A stretch of DNA of 41,476 bases from Candidatus Cloacimonadota bacterium. Its GTDB lineage: Bacteria; Cloacimonadota; Cloacimonadia; Cloacimonadales; TCS61. This document shows, piece by piece, positions 1-11,259 of the stretch. A program made the position numbers and the translations under genes. Location: positions 1-41,476 of the forward strand of contig JABGOP010000015.1 in NCBI GenBank assembly GCA_018645365.1. Direction: 5' to 3'. Position 1 is the first letter of the stretch. Each line of letters opens with the position of its first letter. The notes below the pieces were generated by a model. It was not told where the DNA came from. It saw only the letters and a program-made list of their open reading frames with translations, and searched no databases.

Positions 1-56
1 TTCGTGAAGGTGGAAGAACTATCGGTGCTGGCGTTGTTGGTACGGTTATTGACTAG
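1..56 (+). CDS. tuf: Elongation factor Tu, C-terminal fragment (5' truncated by window)
   Basis: In-frame translation from position 3: [17 protein letters not shown], the canonical EF-Tu C-terminus; followed by rpmG-trnW-secE as in many bacteria. Confidence 0.93.
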   Translation, partial: REGGRTIGAGVVGTVID

Positions 57-64
57 GAAAGATT

Positions 65-214
65 ATGAGAGAAACTATAATTTTAGCGTGTTCAGCGTGT
101 AAGAATAGAAACTACACAACGACAAAAAACAAAAGAACTCATCCAAAGAGAGTTGAATTTGTTAAATATTGTCCAAAATGTAGAAAACGCACCGAACATA
201 AGCAAACAAAATAA
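65..214 (+). CDS. rpmG: 50S ribosomal protein L33 (49 aa; missing from ORF track because of length)
   Basis: Manual translation [49 protein letters not shown]; two CxxC zinc knuckles typical of L33. Confidence 0.95.
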   Translation: MRETIILACSACKNRNYTTTKNKRTHPKRVEFVKYCPKCRKRTEHKQTK

Positions 215-220
215 TAGCGT

Positions 221-296
221 AGGCTTGTAGCTCAATTGGTAGAGCACTGGTCTCCAAAACCAGGGGTTGCGGGTTCAAGTCCTGCCGGGCCTGCCA
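221..296 (+). tRNA. trnW: tRNA-Trp (anticodon CCA), CCA end encoded
   Basis: 7-bp acceptor aggcttg/cgggcct (with G-U pairs), anticodon stem-loop ctggt-ctCCAaa-accag, T arm gcgggTTCAAGTcctgc, 3' GCCA. Confidence 0.95.
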
Positions 297-313
297 TTAA
301 ATTAGGTGGATAA

Positions 314-505
314 ATGTTAAAAAAAGTCATTAGATTCTTTAAAAATGTGAAAACTGAAATGTCTTATGTAAGTTGGCCTTCAAAAGATGATTTGAAAGAA
401 GGAACAACTGTAGTTATCATAATGTCAGCGGTTGTAGCTGTATTTTTGTCATTGGTAGATTTCGGTTTTGGAATATTAATTAGAAAATTATTATTGAAAG
501 GTTAA
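314..505 (+). CDS. secE: Preprotein translocase subunit SecE
   Basis: 63 aa, single TM, SWPSKDDLKEGTTVVI motif; upstream of nusG. Confidence 0.95.
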   Translation: MLKKVIRFFKNVKTEMSYVSWPSKDDLKEGTTVVIIMSAVVAVFLSLVDFGFGILIRKLLLKG

Positions 506-510
506 GCAAA

Positions 511-1038
511 ATGAAATGGTATGTCGTTCACACTTACGCGCAACACGAATTCAAAATCAAGAAAGCTATTGAAAAGGGAATCGAAAATACACCGCTTGCT
601 ACTAAAATCGGTCAAATTCTCATTCCAACTCAAAAAACTTTCCAAATTCGTGATGGCAAAAGAGTTGAACGAGAAAAAAAGATTTTCAATAGCTACATTA
701 TCATTGAAGCAGATTTAGTACCAGAAGTATATTCATACATAAAAGGGCTTCCTGGAATTACTCATTTCTTGGGAACCGATAAAAAAGCTCAACCGCTATC
801 TGAAAAAGAGATAAGCAGACTTCTCGGCATTGACGATAGGGGAAATGATACGAGCACCAACATGGCGAACTTCATCCCAGGCGATATGGTGAAAATTATC
901 TCTGGACCATTCAATGATTTTGAAGGTAATGTGGATAAAATTCATGATGACAAGACAAAATTAACCGTGAAAGTAACTATTTTTGGAAGAGTTACACCGG
1001 TTGAAGTAAATGTCGATCAAGTGGAAATTATAAAATAA
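511..1038 (+). CDS. nusG: Transcription termination/antitermination protein NusG
   Basis: MKWYVVHTYAQHEFKIKKAIE... with KOW-like C-terminus (PGDMVKIISGPFNDFEGNV). Confidence 0.97.
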   Translation: MKWYVVHTYAQHEFKIKKAIEKGIENTPLATKIGQILIPTQKTFQIRDGKRVEREKKIFNSYIIIEADLVPEVYSYIKGLPGITHFLGTDKKAQPLSEKEISRLLGIDDRGNDTSTNMANFIPGDMVKIISGPFNDFEGNVDKIHDDKTKLTVKVTIFGRVTPVEVNVDQVEIIK

Positions 1039-1049
1039 AGGAATAAATT

Positions 1050-1484
1050 ATGGCAAAACCAAAAGATGTCGAACATGTAGTTAAGCTTCAATTGCCTGCT
1101 GGAAAAGCAACTCCGGCACCTCCTGTTGGACCGGCTCTCGGTCAAGCGGGAATTAACATTGGCGAATTTTGCAAGTTATTTAACGACAAAACAAAAGACG
1201 AACCAGGTATGATTTTCCCGGTTGTCATTTATGTGAAAAAAAATAAATCTTACACTTTTGAAATTAAAACTCCGCCAGCCGCTGTTTTAATTAAAAAAGA
1301 AGCCGGTTTAGCAAAAGGTTCTGGCGAACCTCACAAAGAAAAAGTCGGCACAATTTCAAAAGAATCTGTAAGAAAAATTGCTGAACTTAAAATGAAAGAC
1401 CTCAATGCGTATAACATCGAAGGTGCGATGCGAATGATTGAGGGAACTGCTCGTAATATGGGCGTTGTTGTTGAAGATAAATAA
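1050..1484 (+). CDS. rplK: 50S ribosomal protein L11
   Basis: [34 protein letters not shown]. Confidence 0.98.
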   Translation: MAKPKDVEHVVKLQLPAGKATPAPPVGPALGQAGINIGEFCKLFNDKTKDEPGMIFPVVIYVKKNKSYTFEIKTPPAAVLIKKEAGLAKGSGEPHKEKVGTISKESVRKIAELKMKDLNAYNIEGAMRMIEGTARNMGVVVEDK

Positions 1485-1531
1485 TTTAAACTTACTGCAA
1501 TTGAGCAGGAGATTATCAAAAAGGAGTGTAA

Positions 1532-2233
1532 ATGGCAAGTAAAAGGTACCGGAAAGCTCACGAGATGATCGATAGAGAAAAAAGATATGAACTCGAAGAA
1601 GCAGTCGCGCTTCTGAAAAGTACACCTTCTGCGAAATTCGATGAAACCATCGAAGTTCACATGAATCTCGGCGTCGATCCTCGAAAAGCTGACCAACAAA
1701 TCAGGAACTCTTTGGTTTTACCGCATGGAACGGGTAGAACTTCCACCGTTTTAGTTTTCGCTGAAGGCGAAAAAGCTGACGAAGCCAAAGAAGCAGGTGC
1801 CGATTATGTTGGGTTAGATGAGTACATCGAAAAGATCAACTCAGGTTGGACAGATTTTGATGTGGTTATTTCTACGCCAAACTTAATGGGGAAAATAGGT
1901 CGTCTTGGTCGCGTTTTAGGACCAAGAGGTTTAATGCCAAATCCAAAGGTTGGAACAGTTACAATGGATGTCGCGAAAGCCGTCAACGAAGCAAAAGGCG
2001 GAAAAGTTACTTATCGTGTGGACAAACTTTCAAATTTGCATATCATCGCAGGTAAAAAAAGTTTTGAAGCGCCAAATTTGAAGGATAACTTATTAGCTAT
2101 TATCGTTCAAATTATTCGCGAAAGACCATCCGCTTTGAAAGGAACATACATCAAAAATTTAGCTGTAACTTCAACCATGGGACCAAGCATAAAAATCGAC
2201 TTAACATCTGTAAAGAAAGAGATTAGGAAGTAG
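1532..2233 (+). CDS. rplA: 50S ribosomal protein L1
   Basis: [22 protein letters not shown] motif; SD aaaggag upstream. Confidence 0.98.
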   Translation: MASKRYRKAHEMIDREKRYELEEAVALLKSTPSAKFDETIEVHMNLGVDPRKADQQIRNSLVLPHGTGRTSTVLVFAEGEKADEAKEAGADYVGLDEYIEKINSGWTDFDVVISTPNLMGKIGRLGRVLGPRGLMPNPKVGTVTMDVAKAVNEAKGGKVTYRVDKLSNLHIIAGKKSFEAPNLKDNLLAIIVQIIRERPSALKGTYIKNLAVTSTMGPSIKIDLTSVKKEIRK

Positions 2234-2242
2234 AGGTGGACT

Positions 2243-2779
2243 ATGTATCAACAATATAAAGTCGATGAAGTTAAAAAAATTAAACAAAAATTAGAAAACC
2301 ATAAGTCAATCGTTTTGGTTGATTATAGAGGCATTAACATCGAAGAGGTTGACGAACTTCGCACCAGATTGCGCGACAATGAAGTTGACTATTTCGTTTC
2401 TAAAAACACCTTTATAAAAGTAGCTTTGAAAGAGCTTGGTATTTCTGGTTTAGATGATGAATTAGTTGGTCCAACTGCAGTGGCAGTTTCTTCAAATGAT
2501 GAAGTAGCACCCGCAAGAGAATTGGCTAAATTTATGAACGAAGTGATGAAGGGCAAAGATTTCCCTTCATTCAAAATTGGTATGGTAGATGGTAGCGTTG
2601 TGGATACAGAAGGTTTAGAGCAATTAGCAAAACTTCCTAGCAAACAACAACTCATCTCAATGGTTCTTCAAGGTTTCAACGCACCAATAAATGGTTTCGT
2701 GGGTACTTTGAATGGAATTATTACAAAATTTGTGCGAACGGTTGATGCCGTCGCCAAAAAACAAGCAGAAAAAAATTAA
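2243..2779 (+). CDS. rplJ: 50S ribosomal protein L10
   Basis: L10 family sequence (VLVDYRGINIEEVDELRTRLRD), syntenic with rplA/rplL. Confidence 0.96.
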   Translation: MYQQYKVDEVKKIKQKLENHKSIVLVDYRGINIEEVDELRTRLRDNEVDYFVSKNTFIKVALKELGISGLDDELVGPTAVAVSSNDEVAPARELAKFMNEVMKGKDFPSFKIGMVDGSVVDTEGLEQLAKLPSKQQLISMVLQGFNAPINGFVGTLNGIITKFVRTVDAVAKKQAEKN

Positions 2780-2803
2780 AAAACATATCTGATGGAGGAT
2801 AAA

Positions 2804-3181
2804 ATGGCAGATAAGAAACAAGAAGTTATTGATATCATTAAGGAAATGAGTGTTCTCGAACTCTCTGAACTTGTAAAAGAATTGGAAGAATTATTTGATG
2901 TAAAAGCTACAGCTCCTGTTGCTGTTGCAGCTGGTGCTCCTGCAGCTGGTGCAGAAGCCGCAGAAGAACAAACTGAATTTGATGTAATCTTAGCAACAGC
3001 TGGTGCAAAGAAAATTCAAACAATTAAAGTTGTAAGAAAAATCACCAAACTCGGCTTGAAAGAAGCAAAAGATTTGGTAGATAATGTTCCTTCTGAAATT
3101 GCAAAAGGTATCTCAAAAGAAGAAGCTGAAGATTTGAAATCACAAATCGAAGAAGCTGGTGCAACTGTAGAAATCAAGTAG
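2804..3181 (+). CDS. rplL: 50S ribosomal protein L7/L12
   Basis: Canonical L7/L12 C-terminus ([35 protein letters not shown]). Start placed at 2804 because the track ATG at 2792 overlaps the SD ggagg. Confidence 0.97.
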   Translation: MADKKQEVIDIIKEMSVLELSELVKELEELFDVKATAPVAVAAGAPAAGAEAAEEQTEFDVILATAGAKKIQTIKVVRKITKLGLKEAKDLVDNVPSEIAKGISKEEAEDLKSQIEEAGATVEIK

Positions 3182-3196
3182 TTCGTGATATGACAG

Positions 3197-3232
3197 CGGA
3201 AGTGAGCAAAATGTTCACTTCCGTTTTGCTCA
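3197..3232 (+). promoter_or_regulatory. rplL-rpoB intergenic hairpin pair (candidate attenuator/processing site)
   Basis: cggaagtga (3197-3205)/tcacttccg (3215-3223) perfect 9 bp; alternative tgagcaaaa (3203-3211)/ttttgctca (3224-3232) perfect 9 bp, mutually exclusive with the first. Confidence 0.6.
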
Positions 3233-3283
3233 TTTTGATAATATTTAAAATTGTTTTTATTACTCTAAAAAGGAGTGAATCCA

Positions 3284-6200
3284 TTGAATATTAAAAATTA
3301 TTCTAACATTAAGATTAAAGCTGAAAAGTCGGGTGTTCCGTCTGTTGAAATACCGAATCTACTCTCATTGCAGATAGATTCCTATAACGATTTTTTACAG
3401 AAAGATGTCCATCCACAAAAGAGAAAAAATGAAGGTTTGGAAGCCATTCTTTCATCAATTTTCCCATTAGAAGACCAGAAAGGTTTATTCTATCTTGACT
3501 ACTTAGACTATGTCGTTTTGAAAGAAAAATACACCATCGAAGAGTGTGTTGAACGAAATCTTTCTTATCAAGCACCCATCAAAGTGAAAATGCGTTTGAC
3601 GGTTTACGATGAAGAAATTTTGAAAACAAGAGATGAAAAAGCGGTCAAAACAAGCATTGAACAGGAAGTTTATTTAGGTGAAATTCCACTTGTTACAAAA
3701 CAAGGTTCTTTTGTAATCAATGGTGCTGAACGCGTTATCATCAGCCAATTGCACCGTTCTCCAGGTATTTTCTTTTCCAACGAAAAACATCCGAGTGGGA
3801 AAAAATTAAGTTCCGCCAAGCTCATACCTTATCACGGTTCGTGGTTAGATTTCAATATGGACAATCAAGATACCGTTTTTGTGGTTATCGACAAACGCCG
3901 AAAACTTCCAGTTACTACGCTTTTACGCTCAATTGGTCTTTCGACAAATGATGATTTGCGCGAATATTTTTATGAATCAGAAGAGATCAACGTGAAAGAT
4001 GCGAAAGAGCGCTTTCTCTTTGCAGACATTCTTGATAAAGAAACTGGCGAAGTTATTTTAGAAGGTGGCGATGAAATCGGCGACGACGAAATCGAAAATC
4101 TTTTAAATGCAAAATTAAAAAAAATCACAGTTATTTCCGAAAATTCGGAAGTACACCGAAAACTTATAGAGCAAACAATCGCGAAAGATCAAACTACAAA
4201 TCGCGAAGAAGCTTTGAAAAGAATCTATACACTAATCCGACCAGGCGAAGAACCAACTTTGGAAATCGCCGAAGAACTTTTTGACAGAATGTTCTTAAAT
4301 GAACGACGCTACAATCTTGGTCAAGTTGGAAGACATAAATTAAATTCTCGTCTCAATCTAAACATAGATGAGTCAATTCACACTTTAACAAAAGAAGATT
4401 TTTTAGCAATTATTAAGACGCTTATCAAAGTTTACAAAGACGAAGATGCAACTGATGATATCGACCATTTAGCGAACAGAAGAGTGAGAACAGTTGGCGA
4501 ACTTTTACAAGAACAATACAACATCGGACTTTCGCGAGTTGCCAGAACTGCAGTGGAAAGAATGTTTGTTTCCAACCCAGATGAAGTTACAATTCACGAT
4601 TTAATCAACAGTGCAGCACTTATAGCAGTCGTGCAATCGTTCTTCCTCACTGGGCAGCTTTCGCAATATATGGAACAGACAAATCCGCTTACTGCGATTA
4701 CTCACAAAAGAAGAATTTCAGCACTCGGTCATGGTGGTTTAACGCGTGAACGAGCTGGTTTTGAAGTGCGTGATGTTCATTATAGTCATTATGGTCGCGT
4801 CTGCCCTATCGAAACTCCGGAAGGTCCAAATATCGGTCTCATTGCATCACCCGCGATTTACGCGCGTGTCAATAAATTTGGTTTTTTAGAAACACCTTAC
4901 ATCAGAGTAAAGGATAGTATTATCACTTCTGAAGTACTCTATCTCGATGCTTTCGAAGAGGAAAAATATACAATTGCACAAGCCAATGTGAAATATGATG
5001 ATAACTTAAAAATAACAGACAAGCTAGTTTTTGCACGGCATAAAGGTGAGTTTATTCAAGTTACACCTGATGAAGTTCATTTTATGGATGTCTCTCCCCA
5101 GCAAATCGTTTCGGCTTCTGCATCACTCATTCCATTTTTGGAACACGATGATGCGAACAGAGCGTTGATGGGTTCAAATATGCAAAGACAAGCTGTTCCA
5201 CTCGTCAAACCAGAAGTTCCAATTGTAGGAACTGGTGCAGAAACTTTCATCGCGAAAGACAGTGGATTAGCTGCTACTACACCTTACGACGGAATGGTCA
5301 CAAAAGTTACGAGTTCATACATCGATATTGAACGCGATAATCCTGATGACAGCATTCTCGATTTAGAAATTAAGAATCGAATTCACCTGAAAAAATTCTC
5401 ACGCACAAATCAAGATACTGCCATCAATCAACAACCGATTGTCAAAAAAGGCGATAAAATCAAAAAAGGTGATATCGTTTCGAGTGGTCCGGCCATTGTG
5501 GATAAACGACTTGCACTCGGTAGAAATATGTTGGTTGCATTTATGCCTTGGTATGGCTACAATTTTGAAGATGCGATTATTCTCAGCGAAAATGTAGCTC
5601 GTAAAGATATGTTCACCTCTATTTACATCGAAGAACACGAAGTCTTAGTGCGTAAATTGAAAAACGGAAAAGAAGAATTGGCTTACGATATTCCAAATAT
5701 TCCTACAAAATCGATGCGTAATCTCGATAAATCTGGTATTATTAGAGTTGGTTCTATCGTAAAAGCTGGCGATATCATCGTTGGAAAAATTACTCCAAAA
5801 AATGTGGACATCGATCCTTCTCCAGAAGAAAATCTGATGCGTGCTCTTTTTGGAGATCGTGCTGGTGATTTTAGCAACAGTTCGTTAAAAGCAAAACCAG
5901 GAATGGAAGGCGTTATCGTTGATGTAAAGGTTTTTTCTCGCTCTGAAGTTGCTAACAATTTAGAACTCGAAGAACAACATCAAGAACTTTTGAAAAAAAT
6001 TAAGGAAGAAAAAACAGCTCGCGAAAATCAGATTGACAATTTTTTAACTGCCAAACTTTCAGAAGTAATTGTCGGGCAAATTGCCAAAAACTTAACTGAC
6101 ATAAAAACAAATATGTTCTTCATTCCAGTTGGTAAAAAAATTACGAAAGCAGATTTGAAAAAAATCAATTTCAGTCGTTTAAATCTTGATTATGACCTCA

Positions 6201-7075
6201 TTGAAAATGAAAAATTAAACAAAAAATTGTACGATGAAGTTATTTTGAAAGTAAAAACAGCCAAAGAAGAAAGTGAAAATATCTACAAAAAACTTCGTGA
6301 ACGCTCTAAACACGGCGACGAATTACCATCTGGCGTTTTAAAAATGGTAAAAGTTTACATCGCTAAAAAGCGTAAAATCGCAGTTGGTGACAAGATGGCT
6401 GGTCGTCACGGAAACAAGGGTGTAATCTCACGCGTTTCACCAATCGAAGATATGCCATTTATAGCTGATGGAACATCGATTGATGTTATTTTGAATCCAC
6501 TCGGCGTACCTTCTCGTATGAACATCGGGCAGATTTTGGAGACACATCTCGGAATGGCTGCACGCGTACTTGGGCTCACCACAGAAACACCAGTTTTTGA
6601 CGGTGCAACCTTGAAAGATATTCACGAATTGATGAAAAAAGCGAAATTGTCAACTGATGGCAAGCAAACACTTTATGATGGAAAAACCGGCGATGCATTC
6701 AAAGAAAGTGTGACGGTTGGAGTGATGTATATGCTCAAATTAAATCACTTAATCGCCGACAAAATGCACGCTCGTTCAACTGGACATTACTCATTAATTA
6801 CGCAACAACCATTGGGCGGTAAAGCACAGCACGGTGGTCAAAGATTGGGCGAGATGGAAGTTTGGGCTTTAGAAGCTTACGGAGCTTCCAAATTATTGGA
6901 AGAAATGCTCACCATAAAAAGTGATGATGTCGAAGGTAGAACCAATGCTTTCAAAGCAATCACGAGTGGTGAACCAATTCCAAAACCGAGCGTTCCAGAA
7001 TCATTTAATGTGTTAATTAGTGAACTAAAATCACTCTGTTTTGATGTAGAATTCATTGCAGAAAACGAATCTTAA
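3284..7075 (+). CDS. rpoB: DNA-directed RNA polymerase subunit beta
   Basis: [48 protein letters not shown] and other RpoB blocks. Start moved from GTG 3275 to TTG 3284: SD aaaaggag (3268-3275) overlaps the GTG but is well spaced for the TTG. Confidence 0.98.
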   Translation: [1263 protein letters not shown]

Positions 7076-7086
7076 CGGAGGTAATT

Positions 7087-10000
7087 GTGATTCGAAAAGC
7101 TAAAAAAGATAGAAGAATAGAAAATTACGATAAAGTTAGAATTAAAATTGCATCGCCAGATACAATCCGCGAATGGAGCCACGGCGAGGTAACAAAACCA
7201 GATACGCTTAATTACAGAACTTTGAAACCCGAAAAAGGTGGGCTTTTCTGCGAAAGAATTTTTGGACCAGAAAAAGATTATGAATGTAGTTGTGGAAAAT
7301 ACAAAAAAAAGCGTTTTCAGGATACTGTTTGCGACCGTTGCGGTGTGGAAATAACCACTTCACGCGTTCGTCGTAAAAGAATGGGACACATCGAACTTGC
7401 AGTACCAATCGCACATTTATGGTTTTTCAAAAGTATGCCAAGTGTCATTAGTACAATTCTGGAAATGCCCGTAAAAAAACTCGAACAAGTTATTTATTAC
7501 GAATCGTTCGTTGTGATAAACCCAGGCGACAGCGATTATGAGAAAAAAGACCTCATTGATGTTGATGAATATTACGAAATAATCGATAAAGTTAGTGGCG
7601 ATTTCAAAGCAATGATGGGTGCAGAAGCACTCCAAATGTTACTTTCAGAAATACCACTCGAAGATGAATCAATGAAATTGCAAACTATCGTTAATCTCGA
7701 AACTTCTGTTCAAAAAAAGACAAAAGCAATCAAAAGATTGAAGGTTGTAGATGCACTCCGTAAATCTGGCAACCGTCCAGAATGGTTAGTGTTAGAAGTC
7801 TTACCAGTCCTCCCACCCACCCTGAGACCTCTTGTTCAATTGGAAGGTGGAAGATTCGCAACTGCAGATTTTAACGAACTTTACCGAAGAGTTATTACCA
7901 GAAACAATCGTTTACGCGGACTTATGAACATCAACGCACCAGAAGTAATTTTGCGAAATGAAAAACGCATGTTGCAAGAAGCTGTTGATGCTCTCATCGA
8001 CAATACGCGTAAAACTAGACCGGTAAAAGGAAGAGGAAATCGTCCTCTCAAAGCTCTCGCCGACCAACTGAAAGGAAAGAGCGGTCGTTTCCGCCAAAAC
8101 CTACTCGGAAAGCGTGTAGATTACTCTGGTCGTTCTGTGATTATCGTTGGACCACATCTCAAAATTCATCAATGTGGAATTCCAAAAGAGATGGCGATTG
8201 AATTGTTCAAACCTTTCTTAATTGAGAGATTAGAAAAAGTTGCGCAAATAGAAAAAGCCAAAACCACCAAAAAATTGATCGAAGATAAACGACCAGAAAT
8301 TTGGAAAATTTTGGAAGAAATCATGGAAGATTATCCTGTACTTTTGAACAGAGCACCGACTCTTCACAAACATGGTATTCAAGCATTCGAGCCAGTTTTG
8401 ACGGAAGGAAGAGCAATCGAACTTCATCCGCTCGTTTGTATCCCTTACAATGCCGATTTCGATGGTGATCAGATGGCTGTCCATGTACCACTTTCTAAAG
8501 AAGCACAGATGGAAGCACGCGTTTTAATGCTTGCTTCTCGAAATTTATTGCTACCTGCTAGCGGAAAATTGGCAATGGCAACAAATCAGGATATCGTGTT
8601 GGGAAATTATTATCTCACTACTTTAAAAGACAAAGATGTGAAAGATAAGAAAAAGCTCAGATATCTAAGCTCAACGGAAGAAGTTGTCGTCGCATACGAA
8701 CAAGCTGAATTATTGAAAAATTCTCAAAATGGGAAAAATACTGAATTTGACATTCACACTTGGATAAATGTGCTTATCGATGGAAAAATGGTTACTACAA
8801 CTGTTGGTAGAGTTATTTTCAATCAAATTATTCCACCTGAAATATCGTTTAAAAACGAAGTTTTCACAAAGAGTAGATTGAATGATCTAGCGATGGAATG
8901 TTACGAAACTGTTGGTCAACATCGAACTGCAGAATTTCTTGATGATATCAAAGATATGGGATTCAAATATGCAACAAAAGCAGGTATCACATTTAGTGCA
9001 AGCGATGTTATTTCGCCAAAAGAAAAACATAAATTCATCACTAAAACAGAGAAAGAAGTTCAGAAAATCATCGATAGTTATATGAATGGTGAAATTACCG
9101 AAACTGAACGCTACAACCGCGTGGTAGATAAATGGAAACTGACAACAGATAATGTAACAAAAGTTTTGATGGAACAACTCGAAAATGATCAAGATGGATT
9201 TAACTCAATCAATATGATGTACATTTCGGGAGCACGTGGTGGTAAGGATCAGATTAAACAGCTTGGAGCAATGCGTGGTTTGATGGATAAACCATCTCGA
9301 GGTTCAGCAGAAGGTGGCTCAGAAGTTATCGAAACACCGATTAAGTCTAATTTTAAGGAAGGTCTTACCGTTCTTGAATACTTCATCTCAACGCATGGTG
9401 CAAGAAAAGGTTTGGCTGACACAGCCCTTAAAACTGCGGATGCTGGTTATCTAACTCGTCGTTTGGTCGATATTGGACAGAATGCAATTATTACAGAAGA
9501 AGATTGCGGCACAATTGAAAGTCATAGTGTTTCAGCTTTGAAAGAAGGCCTAGAGGTTGTTGAGTCACTTTCTGAAAGAATTAAAGGTAGAACTGCGGCA
9601 CAAGATATTATCGATCCAGTTACTGATAAAATCTTAGTGAATCTAAATGAAACCATTACAAATGAAAAAGCAAAAATAATTCAAGACCACGGTATCAACG
9701 AAGTGCAAATTCGCTCGGTAGTAACTTGCGAATCAAAGAAAGGAATTTGCGCTAGGTGTTACGGTAGAAACCTCGGCAACAACAAACCAGTAACCATCGG
9801 TGAGCCGGTTGGAATCATTGCTGCTCAAAGTATTGGTGAGCCTGGAACACAGCTTACATTGCGTACTTTCCACATTGGTGGAACAACGAGTACAGATGTA
9901 GATCGTGCCGAAGTTGTTTCCGATACAGATGGAACAATCAAATTTGCCAGGATGAACACAGTTGTGAATCGTCAAAGTGAACTTGTCTCTATTAGTAACT

Positions 10001-11235
10001 TTGGCCGAATTAAAATTATTAATAATGACGGTGAAGTTGCGGAAGATTATAAAGTTGAATATGCTTCTACTGTTTTTGTGAATGATGGCGAAAAAGTTGT
10101 CAAAGATACTAAATTATTCAGTTGGGATCATTATAACAACCCACTTATCGCGACTGCAAAAGGTAAATTGAAGTTTGAACATTTCATTAAAGATGTAACT
10201 TATAAAGAAGAATTTAACGAGCTTACTGGAATGCGAGAAATCACAACAATCGAATCGAAAGACCGCAAAAAACAAGCTCAGTTCAAAATTATTCAAGATG
10301 ACAAAAAAGAAGAACTCGTACCTATTCCAACAAATTTAAGTGTGGAAATTGAAGATGGCGTTTATGTTCACCCTGGCGATATTCTTGGTAAAACTTCGCG
10401 AATTAGCATCAAACACAGTGATATTACAGGTGGTCTGCCACGAGTTCAAGATTTGTTTGAAGCACGTATTCCAAAAGGAAAAGCGGTTCTTTCCGAAGTT
10501 GCTGGGCGTATCAGAATTGGTGATTTGTCTAAATCTGGTCGCGTAATTTATGTAAAACCAGGTGAAGAGGAAGAGAAAAAATATGTAATTCCTCCGGGAA
10601 AAAGAATCATCGTTCATCAAGGTGATATGGTGGAAAGTGGAGACCCACTTTCGAGTGGTCCGCTTGATCCGCACGACATTTTGAAAGCAAAAGGTATCAA
10701 CGCTGCACAACAGCTTATTTTGAATGAAATTCAAGAAGTTTATAGAAAACAAGGTGTTAAAATTCAAGATAAACATATTGGCGTAATTATTCGTCAAATG
10801 TTCAAAAAAGTGAAAGTTATCACATCCGGTCACACCATGTTTTTAGAAGGTGAAATAATAGAAAGAAATCGAGTAATGCAAGAAAACAAACGCATCGAAG
10901 AAGAGGGTGGCGAAGGAGCCACTTTTGAGCAACTCCTTTTGGGAATCACTAAATCATCATTATTAACCGACAGTTGGCTTTCGGCTGCGTCGTTCCAAGA
11001 AACGACAAAAGTTCTGACGCAAGCTGCAATCGAAGGTAAAGTTGATAATTTAGTAGGACTAAAAGAAAATATTATTGTGGGACGCAGAATACCTATCGGA
11101 ACTGGCACAAAACATTTCAATGAACAAGTTAAGGAAGCCGTTGCCGAAGGTAAAACAGTCAGCGATATTATCGAAGAGATTGCTCACACAGAAGAAAGCA
11201 TAACAGCATCAGTTGAAGAATTGCTCGATATCTAA
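7087..11235 (+). CDS. rpoC: DNA-directed RNA polymerase subunit beta'
   Basis: [16 protein letters not shown] catalytic motif; Zn-binding [25 protein letters not shown] start with SD ggaggtaatt. Confidence 0.99.
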   Translation: MIRKAKKDRRIENYDKVRIKIASPDTIREWSHGEVTKPDTLNYRTLKPEKGGLFCERIFGPEKDYECSCGKYKKKRFQDTVCDRCGVEITTSRVRRKRMGHIELAVPIAHLWFFKSMPSVISTILEMPVKKLEQVIYYESFVVINPGDSDYEKKDLIDVDEYYEIIDKVSGDFKAMMGAEALQMLLSEIPLEDESMKLQTIVNLETSVQKKTKAIKRLKVVDALRKSGNRPEWLVLEVLPVLPPTLRPLVQLEGGRFATADFNELYRRVITRNNRLRGLMNINAPEVILRNEKRMLQEAVDALIDNTRKTRPVKGRGNRPLKALADQLKGKSGRFRQNLLGKRVDYSGRSVIIVGPHLKIHQCGIPKEMAIELFKPFLIERLEKVAQIEKAKTTKKLIEDKRPEIWKILEEIMEDYPVLLNRAPTLHKHGIQAFEPVLTEGRAIELHPLVCIPYNADFDGDQMAVHVPLSKEAQMEARVLMLASRNLLLPASGKLAMATNQDIVLGNYYLTTLKDKDVKDKKKLRYLSSTEEVVVAYEQAELLKNSQNGKNTEFDIHTWINVLIDGKMVTTTVGRVIFNQIIPPEISFKNEVFTKSRLNDLAMECYETVGQHRTAEFLDDIKDMGFKYATKAGITFSASDVISPKEKHKFITKTEKEVQKIIDSYMNGEITETERYNRVVDKWKLTTDNVTKVLMEQLENDQDGFNSINMMYISGARGGKDQIKQLGAMRGLMDKPSRGSAEGGSEVIETPIKSNFKEGLTVLEYFISTHGARKGLADTALKTADAGYLTRRLVDIGQNAIITEEDCGTIESHSVSALKEGLEVVESLSERIKGRTAAQDIIDPVTDKILVNLNETITNEKAKIIQDHGINEVQIRSVVTCESKKGICARCYGRNLGNNKPVTIGEPVGIIAAQSIGEPGTQLTLRTFHIGGTTSTDVDRAEVVSDTDGTIKFARMNTVVNRQSELVSISNFGRIKIINNDGEVAEDYKVEYASTVFVNDGEKVVKDTKLFSWDHYNNPLIATAKGKLKFEHFIKDVTYKEEFNELTGMREITTIESKDRKKQAQFKIIQDDKKEELVPIPTNLSVEIEDGVYVHPGDILGKTSRISIKHSDITGGLPRVQDLFEARIPKGKAVLSEVAGRIRIGDLSKSGRVIYVKPGEEEEKKYVIPPGKRIIVHQGDMVESGDPLSSGPLDPHDILKAKGINAAQQLILNEIQEVYRKQGVKIQDKHIGVIIRQMFKKVKVITSGHTMFLEGEIIERNRVMQENKRIEEEGGEGATFEQLLLGITKSSLLTDSWLSAASFQETTKVLTQAAIEGKVDNLVGLKENIIVGRRIPIGTGTKHFNEQVKEAVAEGKTVSDIIEEIAHTEESITASVEELLDI

Positions 11236-11259
11236 ATAAAAAAGGAAGATGGAGGAAAA

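Noticed and set aside
1331-1699. 122-aa antisense ORF across rplK-rplA
   Set aside because: Opposite to two confident ribosomal protein genes; composition is that of an antisense artefact
2234-2242. L10-type autoregulatory leader before rplJ
   Set aside because: Only 9 nt separate rplA and rplJ, leaving no room for the usual L10 leader
10336-10833. 165-aa antisense ORF in rpoC
   Set aside because: Fully antisense to conserved rpoC codons, with no recognisable domain or convincing RBS; likewise the other antisense ORFs in rpoB/rpoC
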